From Alteromonas mediterranea DE (GTDB lineage Bacteria > Pseudomonadota > Gammaproteobacteria > Enterobacterales > Alteromonadaceae), in contig NC_011138.3 of assembly GCF_000020585.3 (NCBI RefSeq), positions 717,914 through 781,913 on the forward strand: a stretch of 64,000 bases of DNA. Reading direction: 5' to 3'. Positions 27,749 through 36,291 of the stretch are shown piece after piece. The notes under the pieces were generated by a model. That model saw only the letters and a program-made list of their open reading frames with translations, did not search any database and had not been told where the DNA came from. Made by a program: the position numbers and the translations under genes. Numbering within the stretch: the first letter of the stretch is position 1; each line of letters begins with the position of its first letter.

Positions 27749-30214
27749 ATGAAAATGCGTTCGCTGCTAAGTTTGTCCATAGCAGGGCTATTAAGTGCGC
27801 CTGTGTATGCCACAACAGTTACCGGAAAGGTTACCGATACCGCAGGTCAGCCCGTTGCTGGCGCCGAAGTAAAAATAGAAGGTAGCCGCCGCGTGGCTTA
27901 CACAGATGAAAATGGTGTTTATCGCTTCGACGATGTGAAGCAGCCTCATATTCATTTACACGTCTATTCTTCTAACTTCATACACGGTGATAACGACTTA
28001 GGTGATGTAGACACCGATCAAAACGTCGACTTCGTATTAAAGCCAGCATCGGTCGAAAACATTGTTGTAACCGCTAATGCATTACAGTCTTCAGTGCTTG
28101 AATCAGTGACCCCTGTTACCGTCATTGGCGCTGAAAAGCTACGCAAAATAGAAGCGCCTACCCTTGGTGAAACTCTAAAAAATGCGCCGGGTGTTCACAG
28201 TACCTATTTTGGCCCGGTTTCGAGTAGCCCGGTGATCCGCGGTAACGATGGCCCGCGCGTCAAGATTGTTCAAAACGGACTCGATGTGTCTGACGTATCC
28301 CGCGTCGGCCCCGATCACAACGTAGCGACATCTCTTGCCAGTGCTACGCAAGTAGAGGTGCTTCGTGGGCCGGCTACGTTACAGTACGGAAGCGGCGCCA
28401 TTGGGGGCGTGGTAAACGTAGTCGACAAGCGCATTCCTCAGTATCAATTAGACGGTGTTGAAGGGGAAGCTGAAACCAGCTACAGCACGGTCAATAACGG
28501 TTCGTACACCCGTGCTGACGTGACGGGGGGCAGCGACAACATTGTATGGCATGTTGATGGTTTTTATCGCGATACAGATAATGCCGATATTCCAGGCTTT
28601 GCCTCTATCGACCCAGACGAAGATGAACCAAACGGTGAACTTGAAAGCAGTGCCATGGAAACCCGCAATGTTGTTGCCGGTTTATCTTACGTGGCTGAAG
28701 AAGGTTACTTTGGCTTTGCCGTAGAACAGCTTGATAATGAGTACGGCGTGCCTGGTCATAGTCATGGGCATGAAGACGAACATGACGAACACGATGAAGA
28801 GCGTGACGAGCTTGATGGCAATCATGAAGATGAAGATCATGAAGGCGAAGAGGGCGTGCTACTTGATGTAGACATGACCCGTTATCAAGCTGCAGGTGAA
28901 TGGCATTCACCTATACAAGGTTTGACTAACCTTAAATTTGCCGCTGCCTACACAGATTACCAGCATGCTGAAATAGAAGACGGTGAGCCAGGTACTGTAT
29001 TTACAAATGAGTCGAGTGATATTCGCTTGTCTGCTTATCACGAAGAAGTTAACGGCTGGCACGGCGTACTTGGTGTGCAGTTTAACCACAGTGATTATAA
29101 CGCTGTAGGCGAAGAAGCGTTTACGCCGGGTAATTCAACATCAAGTTATGCACTTTATGTGATTGAGCAGAAAAATGTGGGTGATGTAACTTTCGAGCTA
29201 GGCGGCCGTTTAGAGCGCACAACGCTAGACGCTGAAGCCAGTGAAATTGAGTTGGAAGTACTTCACGAAGCGCATGAAGGGGAAGAGCACGACGAAGATC
29301 ACGAGGGCGAAGAACATGAGGAGCATGCTGTAGCCTTTACCTTCCCAGATTACGACTTTACCAGCGTGTCGCTTTCCGCAGGGGCCAACTGGGAATATCA
29401 AGAAGGTCACTCAATTGCAGTTACGCTTTCACGCAGCGAACGCGCCCCAAGTCAGCAAGAGCTTTTCTCTGCTGGTCAGCATTTGGCTACCCAAAGCTAT
29501 GAAGTGGGTTTAGTCTTCGATATGGACGATGAAGGGCATATTGAAGAAACCCTCAAAGGCGTAAAGGAAGAAGTGAGTACGAATCTAGATCTAACCTTCC
29601 GCAAGTTTACGGGCGATTGGGGTTACAGCGTGTCGTTCTTCTACAATCAAGCAGACGACTACATTTATCAAACCAGTAAAGGGCTAATCGCGCTAACCGA
29701 GCATGAAGAGCACGACGAAGATGAAGCTGTAGAAGAAGAGCATGATGAGCACGGCAATGAAGAAGGTTTGCCGGTATATTACTTCCAACAGGCTGATGCT
29801 GATATCTGGGGTTTTGAAGCAGAAACCTATGTAGATTTAAGCGATTCGTTGCGCCTTACCGTGTTCGGTGACTACATTCGCGCAGAAGTGGAAGACGATA
29901 ACCTTCCGCGTACACCACCTATGCGTTTTGGTAGTGAATTAAGCTACGTAAACGACGGGTTAAGCGCCGATGTAGGTTTCACATGGTATGACGAGCAAAA
30001 TAACGTTGCGTCGTTTGAAACGACCACCGACGGCTACACCTTAGTAAACGCTAGCGTGCAATACGAATTTGCTACACAAAACATAGACTGGGTAGTATTC
30101 GCCCGTGGTGATAACCTAACCGATGAGGAAGCGCGAGTGCATACGTCTTTCTTAAAAGACCAGGCACCGCTTCCGGGTAGAAACTTTACTATGGGTGTGA
30201 GAGCGTTGTTTTAA
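27749..30214 (+). CDS. znuD: TonB-dependent zinc receptor, ZnuD-like, His-rich
   Basis: An 821-residue outer membrane receptor. After a signal peptide (VYA, residues 19-21) comes a carboxypeptidase-regulatory-like domain (residues 22-95), then the plug (TVIGAEKLRKIEAPTLGETLKNAPGV in two parts) and a 22-strand barrel ending in phenylalanine. Three His/Asp/Glu-rich segments lie in predicted external loops: residues about 335-371, 504-529 and 650-674. The same feature marks ZnuD of Neisseria, which imports zinc. Two Zur-like operators upstream support zinc. Nickel or another metal remains possible. It is a single gene with its own terminator. Confidence 0.85.
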   Translation: MKMRSLLSLSIAGLLSAPVYATTVTGKVTDTAGQPVAGAEVKIEGSRRVAYTDENGVYRFDDVKQPHIHLHVYSSNFIHGDNDLGDVDTDQNVDFVLKPASVENIVVTANALQSSVLESVTPVTVIGAEKLRKIEAPTLGETLKNAPGVHSTYFGPVSSSPVIRGNDGPRVKIVQNGLDVSDVSRVGPDHNVATSLASATQVEVLRGPATLQYGSGAIGGVVNVVDKRIPQYQLDGVEGEAETSYSTVNNGSYTRADVTGGSDNIVWHVDGFYRDTDNADIPGFASIDPDEDEPNGELESSAMETRNVVAGLSYVAEEGYFGFAVEQLDNEYGVPGHSHGHEDEHDEHDEERDELDGNHEDEDHEGEEGVLLDVDMTRYQAAGEWHSPIQGLTNLKFAAAYTDYQHAEIEDGEPGTVFTNESSDIRLSAYHEEVNGWHGVLGVQFNHSDYNAVGEEAFTPGNSTSSYALYVIEQKNVGDVTFELGGRLERTTLDAEASEIELEVLHEAHEGEEHDEDHEGEEHEEHAVAFTFPDYDFTSVSLSAGANWEYQEGHSIAVTLSRSERAPSQQELFSAGQHLATQSYEVGLVFDMDDEGHIEETLKGVKEEVSTNLDLTFRKFTGDWGYSVSFFYNQADDYIYQTSKGLIALTEHEEHDEDEAVEEEHDEHGNEEGLPVYYFQQADADIWGFEAETYVDLSDSLRLTVFGDYIRAEVEDDNLPRTPPMRFGSELSYVNDGLSADVGFTWYDEQNNVASFETTTDGYTLVNASVQYEFATQNIDWVVFARGDNLTDEEARVHTSFLKDQAPLPGRNFTMGVRALF

Positions 30215-30240
30215 TTAAACAACCTTCACACAAGTAAACG

Positions 30241-30268
30241 AAGGCGGTATATTGCACACCGCCTTTTG
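30241..30268 (+). terminator. intrinsic terminator after the zinc receptor gene
   Basis: AAGGCGGT (30241-30248) pairs with ACCGCCTT (30258-30265), ending in TTTT. Confidence 0.8.
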
Positions 30269-30320
30269 CGTTTCTACACTAGGGAGAATGTAACCCCGCG
30301 GCTGTGACACAGAGGTAACA

Positions 30321-30944
30321 ATGAATGAACTAACCCAGTGGCTAAACGTTCAAACTGAAAAGCACATGGTTTTAGGTTACGGAAGCTTACTAAGCAAATG
30401 CAGCAGAGAGCGCTATTCCAATATTTTCACCGAAGGTGTGCCGGTCACGGTAGCCGGGTTTGAACGAGCTTGGGTTACGCGCAGCTTGCAAGAGCAGCAA
30501 ACCTACGTGGGCGCGGTAGCTAATGCGCATAGCAAGCTCAATGCACAGCTAATACCCACCCAAATAAATCCAGCCTTGCAAGAGAGGGAAAAGGACTACC
30601 GGTTTGTAGAAGTAAGCCCGCAAGACCTCGACTTTCACTTACATAACCAAAGCGAATACGTACCACCTAGTGAGCTCTTATCCCAGTTTACTTTTTGGAT
30701 TTGTGAAACCCTTGCCTGTGAGCCTGCAAATGAAACGTTTCCCGTTCACCAAACGTATATCGATACCTGTATGGCTGGTTGCTTAGAGCACGGAGGGCAA
30801 GCGGAGGCCGAGCGTTTTGTAGCCCACACTTCCCTTTGGGGGCACCCTAGAGTGAATGACAGAGCCAGCCCTAAGTATCCCCGGGCGGCGTTAGTAAATA
30901 GTGAAGATACAGCTCATATAGACCGTTTGCTCGCGAAGCGGTAG
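30321..30944 (+). CDS. gamma-glutamylcyclotransferase-like (GGCT-fold) protein
   Basis: A 207-residue cytoplasmic protein. The N-terminal VLGYGSLLSKCSRER contains the YGSL signature of GGCT-like folds, which bind the substrate carboxylate. The later part (TLACEPANETFPVHQTYIDTCMAG in pieces) resembles longer bacterial GGCT relatives. The usual catalytic glutamate may lie in the region of KDYRFVEV but cannot be assigned with confidence. Substrate is unknown; family members open gamma-glutamyl amino acids or glutathione. Confidence 0.65.
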   Translation: MNELTQWLNVQTEKHMVLGYGSLLSKCSRERYSNIFTEGVPVTVAGFERAWVTRSLQEQQTYVGAVANAHSKLNAQLIPTQINPALQEREKDYRFVEVSPQDLDFHLHNQSEYVPPSELLSQFTFWICETLACEPANETFPVHQTYIDTCMAGCLEHGGQAEAERFVAHTSLWGHPRVNDRASPKYPRAALVNSEDTAHIDRLLAKR

Positions 30945-31014
30945 CGCCTGCGCTATTGTTCTAAAGGCTTTATATTAAAGCATAACTCGACCCACATGTA
31001 ATAACAGGATTAGC

Positions 31015-31539
31015 GTGAACACAGCCCTTCCAATATTTACCACCGACAGAATTACCTTGCGCCCGCTTACCTTTGACGACCAGCACTGGGTACTTGCACT
31101 TCAGCAAGATGCGTTATGGCTTAAATATATTGGCAGCAAGAACGTAAATAGCCTTGATGATGCATGCGACTATATTGGTAAGACGAATGCTCAGCGAGAA
31201 GAGTGGGGCTACGGACTGTTAGCCGTGGAAGATAACGACGCTAGACGGCCGCTTGGCGTATGCGGTCTTTTTAACCGCTTCTCTTTTGAATGCCCTGATT
31301 TGGGTTTTGCCATGTTACCGGATGCTCGGGGCAAGGGAGTGTGCTTAGAGGCATGTGAGCGCGTAATTGCCTGGTCTGCCTTACAAGGCTACAGCTTTTT
31401 AACTGCGATGACGCACCCCGAAAATAGGGCATCACAGAACCTGCTGTTGCGCTTAGGGTTTGAAAAGCAGGGGTTGTACTTTGACAAAGCCTTTCCTCAT
31501 CAATACCTGTATAGGTTAGAAATAACTTCACACATCTAG
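31015..31539 (+). CDS. GNAT-family N-acetyltransferase (RimJ/RimL-like)
   Basis: A 174-residue acetyltransferase. It opens with TTDRITLRPLTFDDQHWVL, the usual RimJ/RimL start, and has the acetyl-CoA segment FAMLPDARGKGVCLEACERVIAW (split over motif A) and ENRASQNLLLRLGFEKQG at the C-terminus. It probably acetylates an amino group on a protein or small molecule. The start is GTG at 31015 with AGGA six bases before it. It is close to but probably separate from the preceding gene. Confidence 0.85.
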   Translation: MNTALPIFTTDRITLRPLTFDDQHWVLALQQDALWLKYIGSKNVNSLDDACDYIGKTNAQREEWGYGLLAVEDNDARRPLGVCGLFNRFSFECPDLGFAMLPDARGKGVCLEACERVIAWSALQGYSFLTAMTHPENRASQNLLLRLGFEKQGLYFDKAFPHQYLYRLEITSHI

Positions 31540-31961
31540 CGCCATCATGTTCAGCGCTTACCTGCATTACGGTCTTAAGCTTAAACCTAGTCTTTAATCG
31601 CTAAAAGGCCTCACCGTTTCAACCTTCCTGTAATGATTCGTTTGTCTTAACCAGGGTGCTATTGCTTATTTATACTTTCGTCTAATTTGGTGCATTGCTG
31701 TCAAAATGGGTGCTTTTCAGCGATCTCTTTGCCATTTAAATGTTACTTGTACGTTAACAGTTCAGCCTCTTCTACTACGGTATTTCCCCTGGTTGAGTCA
31801 TTCGTCTCTGATTAAAGGTAATTCGTCAAAATTTCTCGCCCCTCTTTGCGCAATGGTATGCCTGTTGAACAACAGGTAGTAAACGCACCGCAAATGGAAA
31901 TGCGCAGAATAAAAAACAGGGTCGCCAAGTCGATATAAAACCTAATAAGAAGACCGCAGCT
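31540..31961 (+). other. 422-base intergenic region upstream of a TonB receptor
   Basis: A long non-coding stretch before the receptor-dipeptidase pair, so promoter and control sites of that pair should be here. It contains one clear inverted repeat (31861-31876). No riboswitch or RNA gene was recognised. Confidence 0.45.
31861..31876. promoter_or_regulatory. inverted repeat, possible operator
   Basis: CCTGTTGAACAACAGG has 7-base arms around AA, about 85 bases before the TonB receptor start. It could be a repressor site. No family is assigned. Confidence 0.35.
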
Positions 31962-34307
31962 ATGACAATAAAAAGTACACATACAACATTCAAATGCACA
32001 TTGTTAGCAGGAATAATAAGCCAAGCGCTTATCCCTACCTACGCTAATTCTCAAGAGAGGACTAGTGAACAGCAAGTCGAAACAGAAGAAAAAATAGTTG
32101 TCACAGGACGTCGTGTAACCCAAACCGATATTGCAATTGGAACTGACGAAGCCACCAATACACTTGCGGTGAGTCGCGAGGAGTTGCTTTCAGCACCTTC
32201 GGGCATTTCCGGCCTGAAAATGCTAGAGAGTTTACCTGGCTTTAACGTTCAAACTGATGGTGCACTTGGCCTTTATGAGTTTGGTAACTCGGTACAAGTG
32301 CGAGCTTTCCAGCTCAGTCAAATGGGATTTGTTCTTGATGGTATTCCAATGGGACGCTCTGATGCATTTGGAGGAAGCCCTATATTCCGATACGTTGATA
32401 ATGAGAATTTAGGGGCTGTCATTGCCTCACCTGGCGCGGGAGATGTCTCTGCACCAACTTACGCATCGCTCGGTCCGATTGCGCAATACAATACGGTGCG
32501 GCCTTCGGATGAAATGGGAGGTATGGTCGCAGTTACTGCTGGCGATTTTGATTTACAGCGTACCTTCGTCAAGCTGGAAACCGGCGACATCGATGGTTTT
32601 AAAGCGTATGTAAGTCGCTCGAAAACCGATTCTGACTTATGGCGGGGTCCAGGTACTATCGACAGAGAGCATATTGAAGCAAAAGCGCTTTATGAATTTG
32701 GCAGTAGCTATATTCAAGCTACTTACGTAGCAAATGACTTTTTCGACTACGATTCACCTTCTGCACCAGCCTCTGTTTTTGAAGATGACTATTACTACAG
32801 CTACCTAGACAGTATTCCCGAAGGATGTATCGAACCTCAACCTGAGGTTTATGACTTCAATGGTGACGGTACTATTGATGACACTGACTTTACGCCGGTA
32901 TTTACAGGTTCTAATTGTACAAGCTATTACGAAGATAGAATTAATATACGAGACGATAAACTTTATTCTCTTGGGTTTGGCACCTACTTAACCGATGATA
33001 TTCAACTTGAAGCTACGGCGTATTATGAAGATAAAAATGGTTACGGTGTATCGCCTGATAGCTATTCTAATACGTTGAGTATTTATACTGACCAAGCAGC
33101 AGCGGGGTTAGATGTGGTTCACCCTAGGGGCGTGCAATACGGCCTATCTACTGTAGGTGGTGAGCGAGAGGGGCTCGTGGGAAGCGTCACTTGGTTTGTT
33201 GGTGAGCACAAATTCGAGGCGGGTGGCTGGGTAGAAGAAGACACCTACAATAGAACACAGGCGCGTTTGAATAAAACCGGCGGCAGTGCGGACGGTGACG
33301 TTATTTACGACGAAGTAGCTTATTACCGAAGGAATTACACTGCCGTTCGTGATACTACACAGTTATTTATTAAAGATAACTTTGCCATGATGAACGATGA
33401 CTTGTTGCTAGAAGTCGGGTTTAAGTCGCTGTCTATCGACTATTCACTAGACGGGTACAGAGACTATAACGATTACGAAATAGATGGCGAACTTGGTTAT
33501 GGACCGCAGTCTATTGAGGCTGAATACACTGATAACTTTCTGCCAATGGTTGGCGCGGTTTATCGTTTAAATGAATCGGATCAGCTATTCGCTTCGTTCG
33601 CGCAAAACTTTGCACTGCCGGCAGGAACGGACGATATCTTTGACAATGCTGTTGGGTTTGACGTTGAAGCTCCGCAAGGAGAGGAAGCCGACAACTATGA
33701 GCTCGGATTTAGAACCAACCGAGAGCATTACAACGGTGCGGTCGCGCTATTTTATACCCAGTTTGATAATCGACTAATTGCCAGTAGCGTGATTAATCCA
33801 GCAACAGGCCAACCAGAAACCTTTTATGTTAACGCCGGTGCATCTAAAGCCTACGGCATCGAATTTAGCGGAGTTTTTCAACCCGAAATGTTCGACAGAA
33901 AGCTCTATTTCAATGCAAATATATCGTATAAGAAAGCCGAACTAGAAGACGGGTTTGCAGGTAATCCAGCCGGCAGCCAATTACCTGATAGCCCTGAATG
34001 GTTAATGACCGGCGGTATTACCTATGAACCTACCGAATGGCTAGTTGCGAATTTCTCTGCCAAATATACAGACATTCGATATACAGACTTTAACGAGACC
34101 TATGAGTTAGAGAGCTACCTGGTTGCTCAGGCTTACGTAGATATTGGTGGTCCTAACAATTTTGGTATGCCCGAGAATATTCGATTGCGGTTTAACGTTG
34201 ATAATGTATTCGATAAAGAAGTTATGTCTTTCGGCTTCACCGGTTCCTCGTTTGGTCGCCCACTTAGCCCACGTACTTTCCAAGCAACATTAACGGTGGA
34301 TTTCTAA
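31962..34307 (+). CDS. TonB-dependent receptor with a calcium-loop insertion
   Basis: A 781-residue outer membrane receptor with signal peptide (ending near residue 29), TonB box EEKIVVTGR, plug (LKMLESLPGFNVQ; MGFVLDGIPMGRS) and a barrel ending TLTVDF. Residues 298-309, DFNGDGTIDDTD, form a textbook EF-hand/dockerin type calcium loop, flanked by cysteines 289 and 319 that could form a disulfide across an external loop. The next gene, an M19 dipeptidase, starts directly after the stop, so the pair is translationally coupled and may take up a peptide-like substrate. The substrate is inferred from context only. Confidence 0.85.
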   Translation: MTIKSTHTTFKCTLLAGIISQALIPTYANSQERTSEQQVETEEKIVVTGRRVTQTDIAIGTDEATNTLAVSREELLSAPSGISGLKMLESLPGFNVQTDGALGLYEFGNSVQVRAFQLSQMGFVLDGIPMGRSDAFGGSPIFRYVDNENLGAVIASPGAGDVSAPTYASLGPIAQYNTVRPSDEMGGMVAVTAGDFDLQRTFVKLETGDIDGFKAYVSRSKTDSDLWRGPGTIDREHIEAKALYEFGSSYIQATYVANDFFDYDSPSAPASVFEDDYYYSYLDSIPEGCIEPQPEVYDFNGDGTIDDTDFTPVFTGSNCTSYYEDRINIRDDKLYSLGFGTYLTDDIQLEATAYYEDKNGYGVSPDSYSNTLSIYTDQAAAGLDVVHPRGVQYGLSTVGGEREGLVGSVTWFVGEHKFEAGGWVEEDTYNRTQARLNKTGGSADGDVIYDEVAYYRRNYTAVRDTTQLFIKDNFAMMNDDLLLEVGFKSLSIDYSLDGYRDYNDYEIDGELGYGPQSIEAEYTDNFLPMVGAVYRLNESDQLFASFAQNFALPAGTDDIFDNAVGFDVEAPQGEEADNYELGFRTNREHYNGAVALFYTQFDNRLIASSVINPATGQPETFYVNAGASKAYGIEFSGVFQPEMFDRKLYFNANISYKKAELEDGFAGNPAGSQLPDSPEWLMTGGITYEPTEWLVANFSAKYTDIRYTDFNETYELESYLVAQAYVDIGGPNNFGMPENIRLRFNVDNVFDKEVMSFGFTGSSFGRPLSPRTFQATLTVDF

Positions 34308-35537
34308 ATGCGGTACGTAAATGGTAAAACAGTAAGCGCTTTAGCACTCTCTTTAGCTTTAACAAGTGCCTATTCTAATGCGGAGTCAGTAAAGGCAAGC
34401 GATATTCATGACTCTATGGTCGTCATGGATACGCACCTAGATACGCCAGCGCTGCTCGTACAGCCCGGTTTTAATATTATGCATGCGCATAATGTTGAGG
34501 ATGACTTTTCCCAAGTGGATGTTCCAAGAATGGAAAGCGGCGGATTAGACGGCGGGTTCTGGGTTATTTACACGCCACAGGGCCCAGTTACAGTAGAGGG
34601 GTTTAAATCTGCACGCGACACAGCGATTCTTCGTGCTATGGCTATTCATAAAATGGTCGAAGCCAACCCGGATACATTTACTCTTGCCACTGATCCAAAA
34701 GACGCCAAAGCTATCGCTGATAATGATAAGAAAATTGTTTATATCAGTATGGAAAATGCTTACCCGCTGGGGGAAGACCTCAGCTTGTTAGATACTTTCT
34801 ATAAAATGGGGCTTAGGATGGTTGGTCCCGTTCATTTTAAGAATAACCAATTTGGCGATAGTTCCACTGATCCTAATGGCCAGCAATACGGAGGGCTTTC
34901 TCCACTTGGAGAAAAGCTTGTAAAGAAAGCTAACGAACTGGGTATAATTTTGGATGGCTCGCATGCTCACGACGACTTACTCGAAGACATGATACGGCTG
35001 TCGAAAACGCCTGTCATCCTGTCGCATTCGGGCACGAAAGCCGTCTATGATCATCCGAGAAACATCAATGATGAACTACTAAAAAAGTTGGTCGCAAGTG
35101 GCGGTGTTATCCATGTCAACGCCTATGGCTCTTACTTAACAGAATTGCCAAGCGACCCCAAACGCAAGAAAGCGTATGGGGAATTATTTAAGCAAATGGG
35201 GAACATTGCTGAAATGACGCCAGAGCAAGTGGCTGCGCTAAAGCAAAAACGTAAGCAAATTGATATGGAGCACCCTGCTGTTCGTGCAACCTTTGACGAT
35301 TATATGGCTCACTTTCTTCATATTTTAAAAGTTGCTGGGCCTAAACATACTGGGGTGGGTGCAGATTGGGATGGCGGCGGCGGTGTGGAGCGCATGATGG
35401 ATGTTGCCGCTTTACCGCTGATAACAGAGAGGCTTCTAGCCGAAGGCTACACCAAAGAAGACTTGCAAGATATTTGGGGTAACAACGTGTTGCGGTTGTT
35501 AACTCAGGCACAAGAATACGCCCAGTCGCTAAAATGA
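34308..35537 (+). CDS. exported M19-family (renal-type) dipeptidase
   Basis: A 409-residue zinc dipeptidase with a signal peptide (about residues 1-25, SNA). The dinuclear zinc ligands are visible: DTHLDTP (His and Asp), SMENAYPLG (bridging Glu), GSHAHDD and LSHSGTKAV (His), and GVGADWDGGGG near the C-terminus. Family members cut dipeptides, often with a D-residue, and some act on beta-lactams or glutathione products. The ATG abuts the stop of the upstream TonB receptor with GGTGGA inside that gene. It probably processes the imported ligand in the periplasm. Confidence 0.88.
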   Translation: MRYVNGKTVSALALSLALTSAYSNAESVKASDIHDSMVVMDTHLDTPALLVQPGFNIMHAHNVEDDFSQVDVPRMESGGLDGGFWVIYTPQGPVTVEGFKSARDTAILRAMAIHKMVEANPDTFTLATDPKDAKAIADNDKKIVYISMENAYPLGEDLSLLDTFYKMGLRMVGPVHFKNNQFGDSSTDPNGQQYGGLSPLGEKLVKKANELGIILDGSHAHDDLLEDMIRLSKTPVILSHSGTKAVYDHPRNINDELLKKLVASGGVIHVNAYGSYLTELPSDPKRKKAYGELFKQMGNIAEMTPEQVAALKQKRKQIDMEHPAVRATFDDYMAHFLHILKVAGPKHTGVGADWDGGGGVERMMDVAALPLITERLLAEGYTKEDLQDIWGNNVLRLLTQAQEYAQSLK

Positions 35538-35558
35538 CATCTACCTAAACCTTGAAGC

Positions 35559-35591
35559 AATGTGTCCGTTTTCGCCAGAAAAGGACACATT
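35559..35591. terminator. strong hairpin without T-run between convergent genes
   Basis: AATGTGTCC pairs with GGACACATT and continues as TTTTC/GAAAA around GCCA, with one unpaired G: about 14 base pairs. No T-run follows. It sits between the convergent dipeptidase and cyclophilin genes, where a terminator is expected. Confidence 0.5.
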
Positions 35592-35635
35592 GATATCTAA
35601 ATCGAAAAAGGGTGGTTAAATCGAAGAAAGATGTA

Positions 35636-36244
35636 CTAAAGCGGCGGCAGAACCGTCATTTTTTTAATGACAATAGGTTCAATAGGCACATTATTCGCGT
35701 TCAAGCGAAGTGAGTACTCAGTTTCCACCTCTGACATGGCATCTACAATATCTTCGCCTTCCACAATCACGCCAAATACCGCGTAGCCCCAGTCTCTGCC
35801 CGGGTTTAAGCTGCTGTTGTCGTTCACATTAAAGAAAAACTGTCGGTTTGCGGTATGTGGGTCACCTTGTCGTGCCATCGCAATGGTGTGTAGATCGTTA
35901 GTTAAACCGTTACCTGACTCATTAAAGATATCGGGGAAGTTTGATTTGCCGTCGAAGTCTGCGGTATAGCCGCCGCCCTGTACAACAAAGCCGGGCACAA
36001 TGCGATGGAAAATAGTGTCTTCATAGGCGCGTTTATCTACGTAGCGAAGAAAGTTATTTACCGTAATAGGCGCACGTCTTCTGTCGAGTTCAACCACAAT
36101 ATCGCCCATGGTAGTTTCAATTTTTACCCGAGGATAGTAGTTATCTGGCTGAACCTGTGAACCGTCATCTTTCTTTGCCAAAACCGCTGAACTGCTGCCT
36201 AGCAGCGCGATGGCGGTAAGAAGTGGTAAAAGTATTTTTTTCAT
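35636..36244 (-). CDS. periplasmic cyclophilin-type peptidyl-prolyl isomerase
   Basis: A 202-residue exported isomerase. The signal peptide is MKKILLPLLTAIALLGSSSAVLA. Cyclophilin motifs are VKIETTMGDIVVELD, YEDTIFHRIVPGFVVQGGG (catalytic Arg in FHRI), MARQGDPHTANRQFFFNV and YAVFGVIVEGEDIVD. It catalyses proline isomerisation during folding in the periplasm, like PpiA. It lies just downstream of rlmG on the same strand (47-base gap) but the functions are unrelated. Confidence 0.92.
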   Translation of the reverse strand: MKKILLPLLTAIALLGSSSAVLAKKDDGSQVQPDNYYPRVKIETTMGDIVVELDRRRAPITVNNFLRYVDKRAYEDTIFHRIVPGFVVQGGGYTADFDGKSNFPDIFNESGNGLTNDLHTIAMARQGDPHTANRQFFFNVNDNSSLNPGRDWGYAVFGVIVEGEDIVDAMSEVETEYSLRLNANNVPIEPIVIKKMTVLPPL

Positions 36245-36291
36245 AAAAATGCCTTTAAATATATTCCGTATTACGCGTTTTTTAAGCGTGC

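Noticed and set aside
28752..29770. His/Asp/Glu-rich segments in the zinc receptor taken at first for low-complexity or repeat expansion artefacts.
   Set aside because: They stay in frame, fall in predicted external loops, and fit the ZnuD pattern together with the Zur-like sites.
31695..31720. TTTGGTGCATTGC as a sigma-54 promoter or NtrC site for the TonB receptor gene.
   Set aside because: The doublet spacing is wrong for sigma-54 and the left half-site for NtrC is missing.
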